Of a stretch of DNA of 64,000 nt, positions 8,663 to 17,662 are shown piece after piece. Below the pieces are notes generated by a model. It was not told where the DNA came from. It saw only the letters and a list, made by a program, of their open reading frames with translations, and did no database searches. Both the position numbers and the translations under genes were made by a program. The stretch's first letter is position 1, and each line of letters opens with the position of its first letter. Location of the stretch: assembly GCF_025506355.1 (NCBI RefSeq), contig NZ_JANZYP010000005.1, forward strand, positions 176,733-240,732, read 5' to 3'. Origin of the DNA: Sphaerisporangium corydalis (GTDB lineage: Bacteria > Actinomycetota > Actinomycetes > Streptosporangiales > Streptosporangiaceae).

Positions 8663-10633
8663 TCAGGTGCTGCAGACGTCGGTCTTGGAGTCGACGACGC
8701 GGGCGCTGTCGGGAATGGTGACCGGCACCTTCACGCCCTTGAAGTCGGCTCCGATGACGAGCTGGATGATCGGGCCGTCGGCCGGGGTGTCGGTCGTCCC
8801 GGCCGGAGGGGTGGTCGTCGCGAGCGGTGTGAAGGGCGTCAGAAGCCCCGTCTTCACCTTCCCGGCGCCCGGGGCCACCTTGATGGTCAGCAGCTTCGAG
8901 GCGACGGGAGTGGCGTAGTCCGCGCCGTCCGCAGCGTTTTTGGCGTACCTGAGCAGGGTTTTCGGTCTGTCGGTTCCGTCGGCCGGGCGCGCGTCGCCGA
9001 TCTGGGTGACCTTGAAGCCCTGGGCCGCCAGCGCCTCGGCGACCTCCTTGGCCTTGCCCGGGGTGTTGGTGCCGTTGACCACCTGGATGCGCACCTGGCC
9101 CGGCTTCACGGCGGGCTTGGCCGGCGTGGTGGAGGAGGACGAGGAGGCGCTCGGCTTGGCCGTCGGGGTGACCTCGACGTCGGTGCGGAGCGACTCGAAC
9201 ATCTTCCCGGCGTCCGGCTGCTTCCACTGCACGCGGTTCTTGTCCGCCGGGTAGGCCTCCCAGGGAACCGTGACGAACTTGACACCCTTGGCGGTGAGGC
9301 TGCGGGCGCTCTGCCCGATCTGCAGGAGGGTGTCCACGTCGAGCTGCGGGTCCATCACGACCGACTGCGCGGCGGCGGTGACGAGGCTCAGCAGCTTGGT
9401 CGGGGTGGTCAGGGTGTCGCCGCTCGTCGCCTTCTTCGCGACCTGCGACAGGAAGATCTGCTGGCGCTTGATGCGGCTGATGTCGCTGCCGTCGCCGAGG
9501 GAGTGCCGGGCGCGCACGTACGCGAGCGCGGTCTCGCCCTTCACGATCTGCTTGCCGGCCGTCAGGTCGAGCTTGGCCTGCTTGTCGTGGACCGCCTGGG
9601 GCACGCAGATCTGGATGCCGCCGAGGGCGTCGACAATGTTCTTGAAGCCGGTGAAGTCGACCTTGATGTAGTGGTCGACGCGGATGTTGGTGGTGGACTC
9701 GATCGTGTTGATCGTGCAGCCCATGCCGCCCTCGTTGAACGCCGAGTTGATCATGTCGAGGCGGGGAGGGAGCGCCGCCTTCGTCCGGGCGTTCTTGCAC
9801 GCGGGGATCTGCACCATCGAGTCGCGCGGGAAGCTGATCAGCGTCGCCTTGTCGCGGTTCGGCGAGATGTGCATGAGGATGATCGTGTCGGTGCGCTCGC
9901 CCTCGTTGCCCATGTGCTGGCCGTACCGCTTGTTGTCGCCCGCGCGGGAGTCGGAGCCGACGAGCAGGACGTTGAGCGCGCCGGTGGTGTTGACCGGCCG
10001 GTTGGCGTTCAGGTCGGCGCTCACGTCCTCCTTGCGGAAGTTGCCGAGCAGGTTGCGGTACAGGGTGTATCCCCCGAGCGCGACCAGGACCATGACGCTG
10101 GTGAGGGCGATGCTGACCCACGCGAGCACCCTCGGGCGCTTGCCGCCGCCCTTGCGCGGAGGCTCGCCGTCGCCGCGCCTGCGGCCCCGGCGGGCGGGCT
10201 CACCCGGCGGCGGGAGGGGACCGGCGAGCACGTCACGCTGCCGGGGCGCGCGCGGGTCGTCGAACGGCTGCGCGCCCTGCGCGCCATAGGACTGCCCGTC
10301 GGCGGGGCCGTACGCCGGCCCGTCCGCACGGCCGTAGGGCTGCGCGCCCGGCGGGCCGTACTGCGCGTCGGGAGGGCCGTACTGCGCGTCCGGGGGACCG
10401 TACTGCCGCGCGTCCTGCCGGCCGTGGGCGTTCTGCTGCGCGTGGTCGACGGGGCGCCCGTAGGCGTCCGGCTGCCCGTAGGGCTCGGGCGGCGGTTCCT
10501 GGGGGGCGCCTCGGCGGCGGCGGGGACGCTCGCCGTCCGCGGGGGGGACGGCGCCGGAGTGGTCCGGGGTCCGGCCGCGGCTCGACCTGCGGCCGGGCTG
10601 GGGCGGCTCGGCGCCGTGTCGGTGCTCGCTCAT
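8663..10633 (-). CDS. LytR-CpsA-Psr (LCP) family glycopolymer ligase with LytR_C domain
   Basis: 656 aa. Residues 1-165 are a Pro/Gly/Tyr-rich cytoplasmic tail with repeated QYGPPDA units. One transmembrane helix (about 168-190) is followed by the extracellular LCP domain from about 219 (NVLLVGSDSRAGD, ERTDTIILMHI, SFPRDSMVQI; the Asp and Arg residues bind the pyrophosphate of the lipid donor). A C-terminal LytR_C domain (from about 497, VRIQVVNGTNTPGKA) completes it. LCP enzymes transfer lipid-linked polymers to peptidoglycan, such as arabinogalactan or teichoic acids. The neighbouring glycosyltransferases fit that role. A TAGTCT -10 lies 9 nt before the ATG. Confidence 0.92.
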   Translation of the reverse strand: MSEHRHGAEPPQPGRRSSRGRTPDHSGAVPPADGERPRRRRGAPQEPPPEPYGQPDAYGRPVDHAQQNAHGRQDARQYGPPDAQYGPPDAQYGPPGAQPYGRADGPAYGPADGQSYGAQGAQPFDDPRAPRQRDVLAGPLPPPGEPARRGRRRGDGEPPRKGGGKRPRVLAWVSIALTSVMVLVALGGYTLYRNLLGNFRKEDVSADLNANRPVNTTGALNVLLVGSDSRAGDNKRYGQHMGNEGERTDTIILMHISPNRDKATLISFPRDSMVQIPACKNARTKAALPPRLDMINSAFNEGGMGCTINTIESTTNIRVDHYIKVDFTGFKNIVDALGGIQICVPQAVHDKQAKLDLTAGKQIVKGETALAYVRARHSLGDGSDISRIKRQQIFLSQVAKKATSGDTLTTPTKLLSLVTAAAQSVVMDPQLDVDTLLQIGQSARSLTAKGVKFVTVPWEAYPADKNRVQWKQPDAGKMFESLRTDVEVTPTAKPSASSSSSTTPAKPAVKPGQVRIQVVNGTNTPGKAKEVAEALAAQGFKVTQIGDARPADGTDRPKTLLRYAKNAADGADYATPVASKLLTIKVAPGAGKVKTGLLTPFTPLATTTPPAGTTDTPADGPIIQLVIGADFKGVKVPVTIPDSARVVDSKTDVCST

Positions 10634-10642
10634 TTCGTCACG

Positions 10643-10648
10643 AGACTA
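10643..10648 (-). promoter_or_regulatory. -10 element for near-leaderless LCP transcript
   Basis: TAGTCT on the minus strand, 9 nt upstream of ATG 10633, with no SD sequence between. Confidence 0.4.
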
Positions 10649-10807
10649 GGTCACCGGCCCGGTTCCGGGCGGCATGATCGGGTGAATGGGCTCATGATCA
10701 TGCAATCTCCAGATGGGTCGGTTGGGTCCGCCAAGCTTACCGACAAGAGGATATTTGCTGGAATGTCGCAATCGGCCGGTTTACCGGAAGTTCACAGGTT
10801 CACCAGG

Positions 10808-12259
10808 TCAGGCGGACTCTGACCGCTCCACCTGCCGCGCCGTCAGGAGCGCGGCGGCCAGACACGCGAGCGGCACCGCGGGCAGCGTGTACCGGTAGTC
10901 GAATTCGGCGGTGGCGGCGGGGATCGCGAGCAACGCCAGAGAGGTCATCCACGGCAGCGCCCACGACGCGCCCGCCCCCCCGCCGCGCCGCCTCCGTACG
11001 AGCGCGACCGCCGGAGGCAGGAGAAGGATCACCAGCAGCGCCGCGCCGGGAAGCCGCACGACGTCCTGGTAGGCGCGTATCCAGCCCGCGTACGGCTCCA
11101 CGATGCGCGTGCCGATCGGGCCGTCCTCGTACCGCTCGGCCGCCGCGGCGCCCGCCATCGCCGGCGCGCGCGTGGGCGGCGGCGGGGCCGTCGCCGGGAA
11201 CTCGTAGAGGTCGTAGATCGCCTGGTCGGGGTAGACGGGGCGGCCTGGCGAGAACGACCGCGCCATCTCCGAGAGCACCGACGCGACGTAGTCCAGGGGC
11301 TGGCTGCGCAGGGCGAGCAACGCGAACCGCCCGGCGAGCCCGTCGGTCTCCCGGGTGAAGGTGATGCCGGGCAGCGCCACCAGGGGGGAGCCGGCCGCCC
11401 AGACGTACTCCTGCGAGGGCGGGCGGCGGGCCGGCGGGGTGGGGTCGCACAGCACGGCGAGGTCCGGCGGCGGGCGCATGACGCCGCAGTCGGCGAACGA
11501 CATCGTCCGGGCGTACAGGAAGACCCCGTTGGAGCCGACGATGCCGAAGCGGTGGTAGGTGGCGGCGAACCAGGTCGCGTACCCCGCGACCGGCACCAGT
11601 GCCGCGGCGACGAGCACCCCGGCGAGCCACCTGCCCCCCGCCCGCCCCGGCGCGGACCGGTGGCGGGCCAGGAGGCACACGGCGACCACGGCGATCAGCG
11701 GCAGCCCGATCGTCCTGGTGAGCGTCGCGGCCCCCAGCAGCAGTCCGGCCGTGACGGCGGCCCGCCAGGTCAGCGGGCCGAGTACGGCGACCACGGCCGC
11801 GATGGCGAGGAACGCGAACAGGGTGTCGGACACCAGCAGGTGCTCCAGCTCGACCTGGTAGGCGTCGAGCAGCACGGGTGCGGCGGCCAGCGCCCCCGCC
11901 CACCGCCGCCCCCGCAGCCGCAGCACGGCGGTGTAGACGAGCACGCCGGTGGCCAGCCCGAGCAGGTGCTGCGTGAACGCCACCAGCCCGAAGCTGTGGA
12001 ACGGCTCCAGCAGGCGCAGGAACATCGAGTACCCGGCGGGGCGTACCAGGTCGGGCCGGGGCCACAGCGCGGTCACCACATAGGTGTAGGAGTCGGGGAA
12101 CCAGAGCGCCGGCCGGTAACCGATCATGGCGACCAGGCGCAACGCGGCCCCGAACGACAGCACCACGAGGAACCACCGGTGCCGCCCGGCGAAGGCCCGG
12201 ACGGACGGGAGCGTCGTGAGGAGCCGCCCCGTCAGGGTGCGTGCGGCCGTCGTGGTCAC
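10808..12259 (-). CDS. Polytopic membrane protein, GT-C-like glycosyltransferase
   Basis: About 483 aa with around 10 transmembrane segments. The first periplasmic loop has FPDSYTYVV followed by RPAGYSMFLRLL, the arrangement seen in GT-C enzymes (ArnT/PMT/GT39-like) that use polyprenyl-phosphate sugars outside the membrane. Acceptor and sugar are unknown. I chose GTG 12259 (MTTTAARTLTG) because a GGGGGGA run lies about 7 nt upstream. The frame stays open to 12439, but that would overlap the promoter of the divergent gene. A second GT-C-like gene diverges from it. Confidence 0.75.
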   Translation of the reverse strand: MTTTAARTLTGRLLTTLPSVRAFAGRHRWFLVVLSFGAALRLVAMIGYRPALWFPDSYTYVVTALWPRPDLVRPAGYSMFLRLLEPFHSFGLVAFTQHLLGLATGVLVYTAVLRLRGRRWAGALAAAPVLLDAYQVELEHLLVSDTLFAFLAIAAVVAVLGPLTWRAAVTAGLLLGAATLTRTIGLPLIAVVAVCLLARHRSAPGRAGGRWLAGVLVAAALVPVAGYATWFAATYHRFGIVGSNGVFLYARTMSFADCGVMRPPPDLAVLCDPTPPARRPPSQEYVWAAGSPLVALPGITFTRETDGLAGRFALLALRSQPLDYVASVLSEMARSFSPGRPVYPDQAIYDLYEFPATAPPPPTRAPAMAGAAAAERYEDGPIGTRIVEPYAGWIRAYQDVVRLPGAALLVILLLPPAVALVRRRRGGGAGASWALPWMTSLALLAIPAATAEFDYRYTLPAVPLACLAAALLTARQVERSESA

Positions 12260-12424
12260 CAACTCGTCCCCCCGCACGCCACCAATGAAGATCGTCACCC
12301 GCCGGAGCGAGATCACGCGAAGCCCGTACGCTACCTGCTCCTCCGCCGCCACGCCGCCTCGCAGGCCAGGCGCCGTGCTGGTGGGAAGGGGTGGCGATGC
12401 GGCGAACGCCCATGTACGTCGCAC

Positions 12425-12430
12425 TAGGCT
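12425..12430 (+). promoter_or_regulatory. -10 element TAGGCT before GT-C-like gene
   Basis: TAGGCT 11 nt upstream of ATG 12442. It predicts a 5' leader of only a few nucleotides and supports ATG 12442 over the upstream in-frame GTG 12391. Confidence 0.4.
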
Positions 12431-12441
12431 CGCGGGCAAGG

Positions 12442-14529
12442 ATGACCGGAACCTGGTTCGATCAGTCGCGACGGCCGCCGGCGGGCCGGGTGCTCGCCGC
12501 GGTGTCCATCATGCCCGCCCTCGCCCTGACGGGCTGGCTGTTGGCGGGCGTGCCCCTGCTTCTGCTCGGCCGTTTCACCCCGCCGTTCATGCTGCCGCTC
12601 GGCGGTCTCCTCGCCGTAGTCCTGTGCGTGTACGGGGCGCGGATCGCGCGCCAGGGGGAGGCGGCCGACGCGACGCCCTGGCACGTGGCCGCCGTGGGCG
12701 GCATAGCGGTCGCCTCGGGCGTGTTCAACGCCGTCTTCCACAGCGAGCAGCTCGCCGTCCGCCGCGACCCCGCCACCTACGCCCAGTACGCGATCTGGGT
12801 GGCCCGGCACGGCTCGCTGCCGATCCCCTACGACACGGCGGCGTTCGGCGGCCCCGATCCGGCGCTGATCCAGGGCAGCATCGGCTTCTACGACCATGGC
12901 GGCGCCGTCGTGCCGCAGTTCATGCCCGGTACGCCGATCATCGACGCCCTCGGGTTCTGGTTCGGCGGGGTGCCCGGCCTGCTGCTGGTGCCCCCGGTGC
13001 TGGGCGCGCTGGCCGTGCTGACCGTCGCCGGGGTCACGGGCCGGCTCGCCGGCGCCAGGTGGGCCCCTCCGGCGGCGCTGGCGTTCGCCGTCGCGCTGCC
13101 GATCCTCTACACCTCGCGCACCACGTTCAGCGAGATCCCGTCGCTGATCCTGCTCTTCGGCGGCATGGCCCTGGCCTTCGACACCCGCCGCCGCCCGCGC
13201 GCCGCCGCGCTCGCCGGGCTGGCCTTCGGCCTGGCCGTGCTGGTCAGGATCGACGGCCTGCGCGACGTGCTCCCCGTGCTGGTGTACGCGGGGCTGCTGA
13301 TCGCCCTGCGCCGGGGGAAGGGGCGGGGCGTGGCGTACGCGGGGACGGGTCCGCCGCTGCTCGGCGGGCTGGTCGCGGGCGCCGGGCTGGGGTTCCTGGT
13401 GGCGTACGTGCTGGCGCGGCCGTATCTGAACTACCTGTCGGACTCGATCCTGCCGCTGCTCGCGATCTGCGGTCTGGTGCTGGCACTGACGGTGGCCGGG
13501 GCGGTGCTCGGACCGAGGGTGATCCCCCCGTCCTGGAAGGCGGTGCGGTCCTGGCGGTGGCCGCCCGGCCTCGCGGCGGCGCTGGTCGTCCTGACGATGG
13601 CGGGCCTGGCGGTGCGCCCGTGGGTCCAGACCGTGCGGCGGGTGGCCGCCAACCCCGACGACCTGCTCAACGACCGGTTCATCCAGGCGACGCAGCGGGC
13701 GACCGGCCTGCCGGTCGAGGCCGGGCGCCTCTACTACGAGGACTCGCTGTACTGGGTGATCTGGTACGTCGGCGTCCCGGTCGTGGTGCTCGCCACGCTG
13801 GCGGCGGCCGTGCTGGCCCGGCGCATCGCCCGGGGCCGGGGCTTCGTCTGGCTGCTGCCGCTGGCGATCATCGGGTGGACCACCGTCACCACGCTCTGGC
13901 GCCCGGCGATCACGCCCGACCACCCGTTCGCGTCGCGACGGCTGGTCGCGGTGATCGTCCCGGGGCTGATCCTGCTCGCGGCGTGGGGTCTGCGCTGGGT
14001 GACGGCCAGGGTGCGGAACGCCGGGTACGGGACGCGGGTCCAGCGCGGGGTGTACGCGGCGGGCGCCGTCCTGATGGTGGTCCCGGCCGTGGTGACCTCG
14101 ATCGGCACCGCGTTCTCCCCGATCGAGCGCGGCGAGGCGGCGGCCGTGGCGCGGATGTGCGCCGCCCTGCCCGCGGACGCCACTGTGCTGATCATCGAGC
14201 GGGTGACCGCCGACCGGATGACCCAGGTCGTCCGGGGCATGTGCGGGGTGCCGACGGCCCATGTCCGGGTCGCGAGCCAGGTCACCGGTTCGGGGCCCTC
14301 CGACGTCGCGGCGCCCTCCGACGTGGACCGCCTGTCCGACCGGATCCGCATCGCGCGCCGCGTCCCGGTCCTGCTCGCCGCCCGGCGGGACCAGCTCACC
14401 CCGTACGGCGCGCCCACCCAGGTCGTCGCCCTGCGCACCCGCCAGGACGAGCGGTCCCTGGTCGACCCGCCGGACGGCACGTGGTCCCTGGGCATCGACG
14501 TCTGGATGACCGTCCCCCGCACCGGCTGA
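12442..14529 (+). CDS. Large polytopic membrane protein, probable GT-C-type glycosyltransferase
   Basis: 695 aa with about 12 predicted transmembrane helices. After the first two helices is a loop with AVRRDPATYAQYAIWVARHG, an acidic first-loop motif like that of ArnT/GT39 family proteins. A soluble extracytoplasmic tail follows the last helix (from about residue 560), with paired cysteines around MCAALPADATV and MCGVPTAHVRVA. Probably transfers sugars from a lipid carrier at the outer face. The chosen ATG follows a TAGGCT -10. The next gene lies 76 bp downstream. Confidence 0.7.
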   Translation: MTGTWFDQSRRPPAGRVLAAVSIMPALALTGWLLAGVPLLLLGRFTPPFMLPLGGLLAVVLCVYGARIARQGEAADATPWHVAAVGGIAVASGVFNAVFHSEQLAVRRDPATYAQYAIWVARHGSLPIPYDTAAFGGPDPALIQGSIGFYDHGGAVVPQFMPGTPIIDALGFWFGGVPGLLLVPPVLGALAVLTVAGVTGRLAGARWAPPAALAFAVALPILYTSRTTFSEIPSLILLFGGMALAFDTRRRPRAAALAGLAFGLAVLVRIDGLRDVLPVLVYAGLLIALRRGKGRGVAYAGTGPPLLGGLVAGAGLGFLVAYVLARPYLNYLSDSILPLLAICGLVLALTVAGAVLGPRVIPPSWKAVRSWRWPPGLAAALVVLTMAGLAVRPWVQTVRRVAANPDDLLNDRFIQATQRATGLPVEAGRLYYEDSLYWVIWYVGVPVVVLATLAAAVLARRIARGRGFVWLLPLAIIGWTTVTTLWRPAITPDHPFASRRLVAVIVPGLILLAAWGLRWVTARVRNAGYGTRVQRGVYAAGAVLMVVPAVVTSIGTAFSPIERGEAAAVARMCAALPADATVLIIERVTADRMTQVVRGMCGVPTAHVRVASQVTGSGPSDVAAPSDVDRLSDRIRIARRVPVLLAARRDQLTPYGAPTQVVALRTRQDERSLVDPPDGTWSLGIDVWMTVPRTG

Positions 14530-14605
14530 CCTCCGCACCGATCGACCCCGGGAGCCGCCGACCGTGCGTGACCGGGGGTCCCGCGCCGGTTGACCCCGGG
14601 AGGCC

Positions 14606-15520
14606 GTGATCGGGAGAGTGGAGGCCGTGTACCAGCCAGAGGAGCCGCCGGGCCCGGAGGAGCTGTCGTTCGGGGAGGACCCGGACCGGGAGCCCAGGTT
14701 CCGGGCCTGGGCGTCGGCCCACCGGGTCCTGCTGGCCGTGGGCGCGGTGGCGGTCGTGCTGCTGGGAGTGGTCGCCGGCGGCGGGTGGTACCTGTACGAC
14801 CGGTCCCGCGAGCCGCTCCCGCCCCCGGACGTCGCGGTCCCCGAGCAACTCCGGTTCGCGGTGGGGGTGTGCGGCGAGGGGATCTCGCGCTGCCAGACCG
14901 ACCAGGGCAGGGTCATCGCCGACCAGCCCCGCGTGGAGGCCGCGCTGCGCGCCATCCCCGAGGTCGTCTCGCTGGAGTTCGTCAGCTCCGCGGCCTCCTA
15001 CAACAGGTGGCGCGGCCTTCCCGACCGGTATCCGGACGTGACCTCCGACTTCACGCTCACCCAGGCGAACTTCCCCGACTCCTTCATCGGGACGCTGCGC
15101 CACCAGTCGGACTACCTCGCCGTGGCCGCCAAGGTCAGGCGCATCCGGGGGGTGCGGGTCGTCACCCGCGTGACCACCGACTTCTGGGACGGCAGAGCCG
15201 ACGTCACGGTGACCCTGTGCGGCTACGGGCCCGCGCGGGCGTGCAAGTCCATCGGCGGCCGGCCGGTCACCGACGCGCAGAAGCGGGCGATCCTCGACCG
15301 CCTCCTCGCCGTCGACGGGGTGGAGAAGATCTACTTCGAGGACCGGGCGCACGCGCTCAAACTGGAACGGCTGTACCGCCCCGAGGGGATCAACGACGGG
15401 CCGCCCCTGCTCCTTGAGCTCATGCTGGAGAGCTACCGCGTGCGCACGGGCACCCCCAAGGCCGCCGAGGCGGTCAGGAAGGCGGTGCGCGACATGCCGG
15501 GCGTCCAGTCGGTCCGGTAG
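14606..15520 (+). CDS. Membrane-anchored protein with two FtsX-ectodomain-like repeats
   Basis: 304 aa. A short acidic cytoplasmic tail is followed by one transmembrane helix (about 41-64). The outside part shows two similar units, about 83-192 and 198-304. Each begins with a β-strand and a Cys pair (Cys89/Cys96; Cys205/Cys213), then an aligned helix and a 'pxVxxxxF' strand (IPEVVSLEFV; VDGVEKIYFE), and ends in a GV-xxV strand (RGVRVV; PGVQSV). The first also has NFPDSFIGTL, the hallmark of the actinobacterial FtsX extracellular domain. The FtsX permease helices are absent. In mycobacteria the FtsX ectodomain activates peptidoglycan hydrolases; such a role here is inferred. GTG 14606 and GTG 14627 are both preceded by GGAGGCC, so the start is ambiguous. 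Confidence 0.7.
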   Translation: MIGRVEAVYQPEEPPGPEELSFGEDPDREPRFRAWASAHRVLLAVGAVAVVLLGVVAGGGWYLYDRSREPLPPPDVAVPEQLRFAVGVCGEGISRCQTDQGRVIADQPRVEAALRAIPEVVSLEFVSSAASYNRWRGLPDRYPDVTSDFTLTQANFPDSFIGTLRHQSDYLAVAAKVRRIRGVRVVTRVTTDFWDGRADVTVTLCGYGPARACKSIGGRPVTDAQKRAILDRLLAVDGVEKIYFEDRAHALKLERLYRPEGINDGPPLLLELMLESYRVRTGTPKAAEAVRKAVRDMPGVQSVR

Positions 15521-15640
15521 GCGAGAGGATCCGAGTGGCGCCCCATGGCAGAGGGGCCGGGGTGACCGGAGTGGCGTCGCGGGGGCGGGGAAGACTCCCC
15601 AGGTCGGGATGACGTGGACTCCTCGACGGGCCGGGCCCTG

Positions 15641-15646
15641 TATCCT
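15641..15646 (+). promoter_or_regulatory. -10 element TATCCT for leaderless GT2 gene
   Basis: TATCCT 8 nt upstream of GTG 15655, with no SD sequence between. Confidence 0.5.
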
Positions 15647-15654
15647 CGCCCGAC

Positions 15655-16584
15655 GTGAGTGTGACCGAGACGCCTGAGACTGGATCCGCCGTGGAAGCGA
15701 AACCGTACGTGACGATCGTCCTGCCCTGTTACAACGAGCAGGACCACGTCATCGAAGAGGTCGAACGCATCTGCGAGGCCATGGACCTCAGCGGTTACAC
15801 CTACGAGCTGGTGGCCGTGGACGACCACTCCACCGACGGGACGCTGGCCCGGCTCCAGGCCGCCGCGCCCCGGTTCCCCAGCATGCGCATCGTGGCCTTC
15901 CACCGCAACGGCGGCTCGGGCACCGTCCGCCGCATAGGCACCCAGGACGCGCTCGGCGAGATCGTCGTGTGGACCGACGCCGACATGACCTACCCCAACG
16001 AGCGCATCCCCGAGCTGGTGCAGATCCTGGAGAAGGACCCGGCGATCGACCAGGTCGTCGGCGCCAGGACCAGCGAGCAGGGCTCCCACAAGATCCTCCG
16101 GGTGCCCGCCAAGTGGTTCATCCGCAAGGTGGCCGAGCGCCTGGCCGGCCAGGAGATCCCCGACCTGAACTCCGGCCTGCGGGCCTTCAGGAAGTCGGTG
16201 TCCCTGCCCTACCTGCGGCTGCTGCCCCCCGGCTTCTCCTGTGTGACGACGATCACCCTGGCGTTCCTGTCCAACCAGCACGACGTGCACTACATGCCCA
16301 TCGAGTACAGCAAGCGGGCGGGCAAGTCGAAGTTCAGCTTCATCTCCGACGCCTACCGCTACATCCTTCAGGTGCTGCGGATGGTGATGTACTTCAACCC
16401 GCTCAAGGTCCTCATGCCGCCCGCGATCTGGCTGGTCGTGATCGGCCTGGCCAAGGGCGTGGTGGACATGTTCCGGCACCCGTTCTACTTCCCGGCCAGC
16501 ACGGTCATGGTCTTCCTGTCCGGGCTGATCATCGGCTCGCTCGCCCTGTTGGCCGACCTGATCGTCCGGTCCCGGGGCGCCTGA
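15655..16584 (+). CDS. GT2 glycosyltransferase, polyprenyl-phosphate sugar synthase type
   Basis: 309 aa. GT-A domain with VTIVLPCYNEQ (about 19-29), VAVDDHSTDG (about 53-62) and the metal-binding DAD (108-110 in WTDADMTYP), then SGLRAFRK near 184. Two C-terminal hydrophobic helices anchor it. This is the layout of dolichol/polyprenyl-phosphate mannose or glucose synthases (DPM1/GtrB-like), which make the lipid-linked sugar donors that GT-C proteins use. The two GT-C-like genes nearby make that pairing attractive. The following GT4 gene starts 2 bp after its stop. Confidence 0.85.
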   Translation: MSVTETPETGSAVEAKPYVTIVLPCYNEQDHVIEEVERICEAMDLSGYTYELVAVDDHSTDGTLARLQAAAPRFPSMRIVAFHRNGGSGTVRRIGTQDALGEIVVWTDADMTYPNERIPELVQILEKDPAIDQVVGARTSEQGSHKILRVPAKWFIRKVAERLAGQEIPDLNSGLRAFRKSVSLPYLRLLPPGFSCVTTITLAFLSNQHDVHYMPIEYSKRAGKSKFSFISDAYRYILQVLRMVMYFNPLKVLMPPAIWLVVIGLAKGVVDMFRHPFYFPASTVMVFLSGLIIGSLALLADLIVRSRGA

Positions 16585-16585
16585 G

Positions 16586-17662
16586 GTGCGCGTCGCGATC
16601 GTCGGGCCCGCCTACCCCTACAAGGGCGGCGGGGCGCAGCACACCACCGAGCTGGCGCACCGGCTCGCGGCCCTGGGCCACGACGTCGTGATCGAGTCCT
16701 GGCGGGCGCAGTACCCCTCCTTCCTGTACCCCGGGCAGCAGACGATCTCGGCGCCCGAGGGGGAGCCGTTCCCCGGCGTCCGGCGCGTCCTCGACTGGCG
16801 GCTCCCCGGCGGGTGGGTCGCCTGCGGCCGGCGGCTGCGCGGCGCGGACCTGGTGGTGCTCAGCCTGCTCAGCTCCGTGCAGGTCCCCGCCTACCTCGGC
16901 ATCCTGTACGGCCTGCGGCGCCGGGCCCGGGTGGTCGCGCTCTGCCACAACGTGCTGCCGCACGAGCGCAAGCCCTACGACGCGCCGCTGGTGAAGGCGT
17001 TGCTGCGCCGCGCGGACCAGGTGCTCACCCACTCCGAGGAGCAGGCGGGGCTCGCCCGGGAGCTTTCGGCCACGCCGGTCCGGGTCGCCGCCCTGCCGCC
17101 CCACCTTCCCGCGAGGGGCGAGGTCACGGCCTCAGGCGGGGTGCGTAACCGGCTGCTGTTCTTCGGCATGATCCGGCCGTACAAGGGCCTGGACCTGCTG
17201 CTGCGCGCGCTCGCCCGCGTCCCTGGCGTCTCGCTGACGGTGGCGGGCGAGTTCTGGGGCGGCCTGGACGGCACGCGCGACCTGATCGCCGAACTGGCCC
17301 TCGGCGACCGCGTGGAGCTGCGCCCCGGCTACGTCCCGGCGGCGGAGCTGCCGGCGCTGTTCGCCGAGGCCGACGCCCTGGTGCTGCCCTACCGCTCGGC
17401 CACGGCCAGCCAGAACGCCTGGCTCGGCCACGAGAACGGCCTGCCGGTCATCGCCACGCGCGTCGGCGCGCTGGCCGACCACGTCACCGACGGGGTGGAC
17501 GGCCTGCTGGTCGAGCCCGGGTCGGCGGACGCGCTCGCCGAGGCGATCACCGCGTTCTACGCCGACGGCGAGCCGGAGCGGCTGCGCCAGGGCGTCAAGG
17601 CCGTGGACCCCGACCCCTACTGGGCGGCGTACTGCGAGGCCCTGCTCTCCTCAGGCGCCTGA
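16586..17662 (+). CDS. GT4 glycosyltransferase
   Basis: 358 aa, GT-B fold. MRVAIVGPAYPYKGGGAQHT is the nucleotide-proximal glycine loop. LLFFGMIRPYKGLDLLL opens the donor domain, and PYRSATASQN then ENGLPVIATRVGAL is the donor-binding end. It lies 2 bp after the GT2 gene and is probably translationally coupled. The last 46 bp overlap the 3' end of the convergent flippase-like gene. Donor and acceptor cannot be read from the sequence. Confidence 0.87.
   Translation: MRVAIVGPAYPYKGGGAQHTTELAHRLAALGHDVVIESWRAQYPSFLYPGQQTISAPEGEPFPGVRRVLDWRLPGGWVACGRRLRGADLVVLSLLSSVQVPAYLGILYGLRRRARVVALCHNVLPHERKPYDAPLVKALLRRADQVLTHSEEQAGLARELSATPVRVAALPPHLPARGEVTASGGVRNRLLFFGMIRPYKGLDLLLRALARVPGVSLTVAGEFWGGLDGTRDLIAELALGDRVELRPGYVPAAELPALFAEADALVLPYRSATASQNAWLGHENGLPVIATRVGALADHVTDGVDGLLVEPGSADALAEAITAFYADGEPERLRQGVKAVDPDPYWAAYCEALLSSGA

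Noticed and set aside
8351..10822. 823-codon plus-strand open frame opposite the LCP gene
   Set aside because: The LCP motifs on the minus strand are unambiguous; the plus frame is a shadow.
12424..14955. 843-codon open frame opposite the GT-C-like gene
   Set aside because: Low-complexity shadow frame; the sense strand shows transmembrane helices and codon bias.
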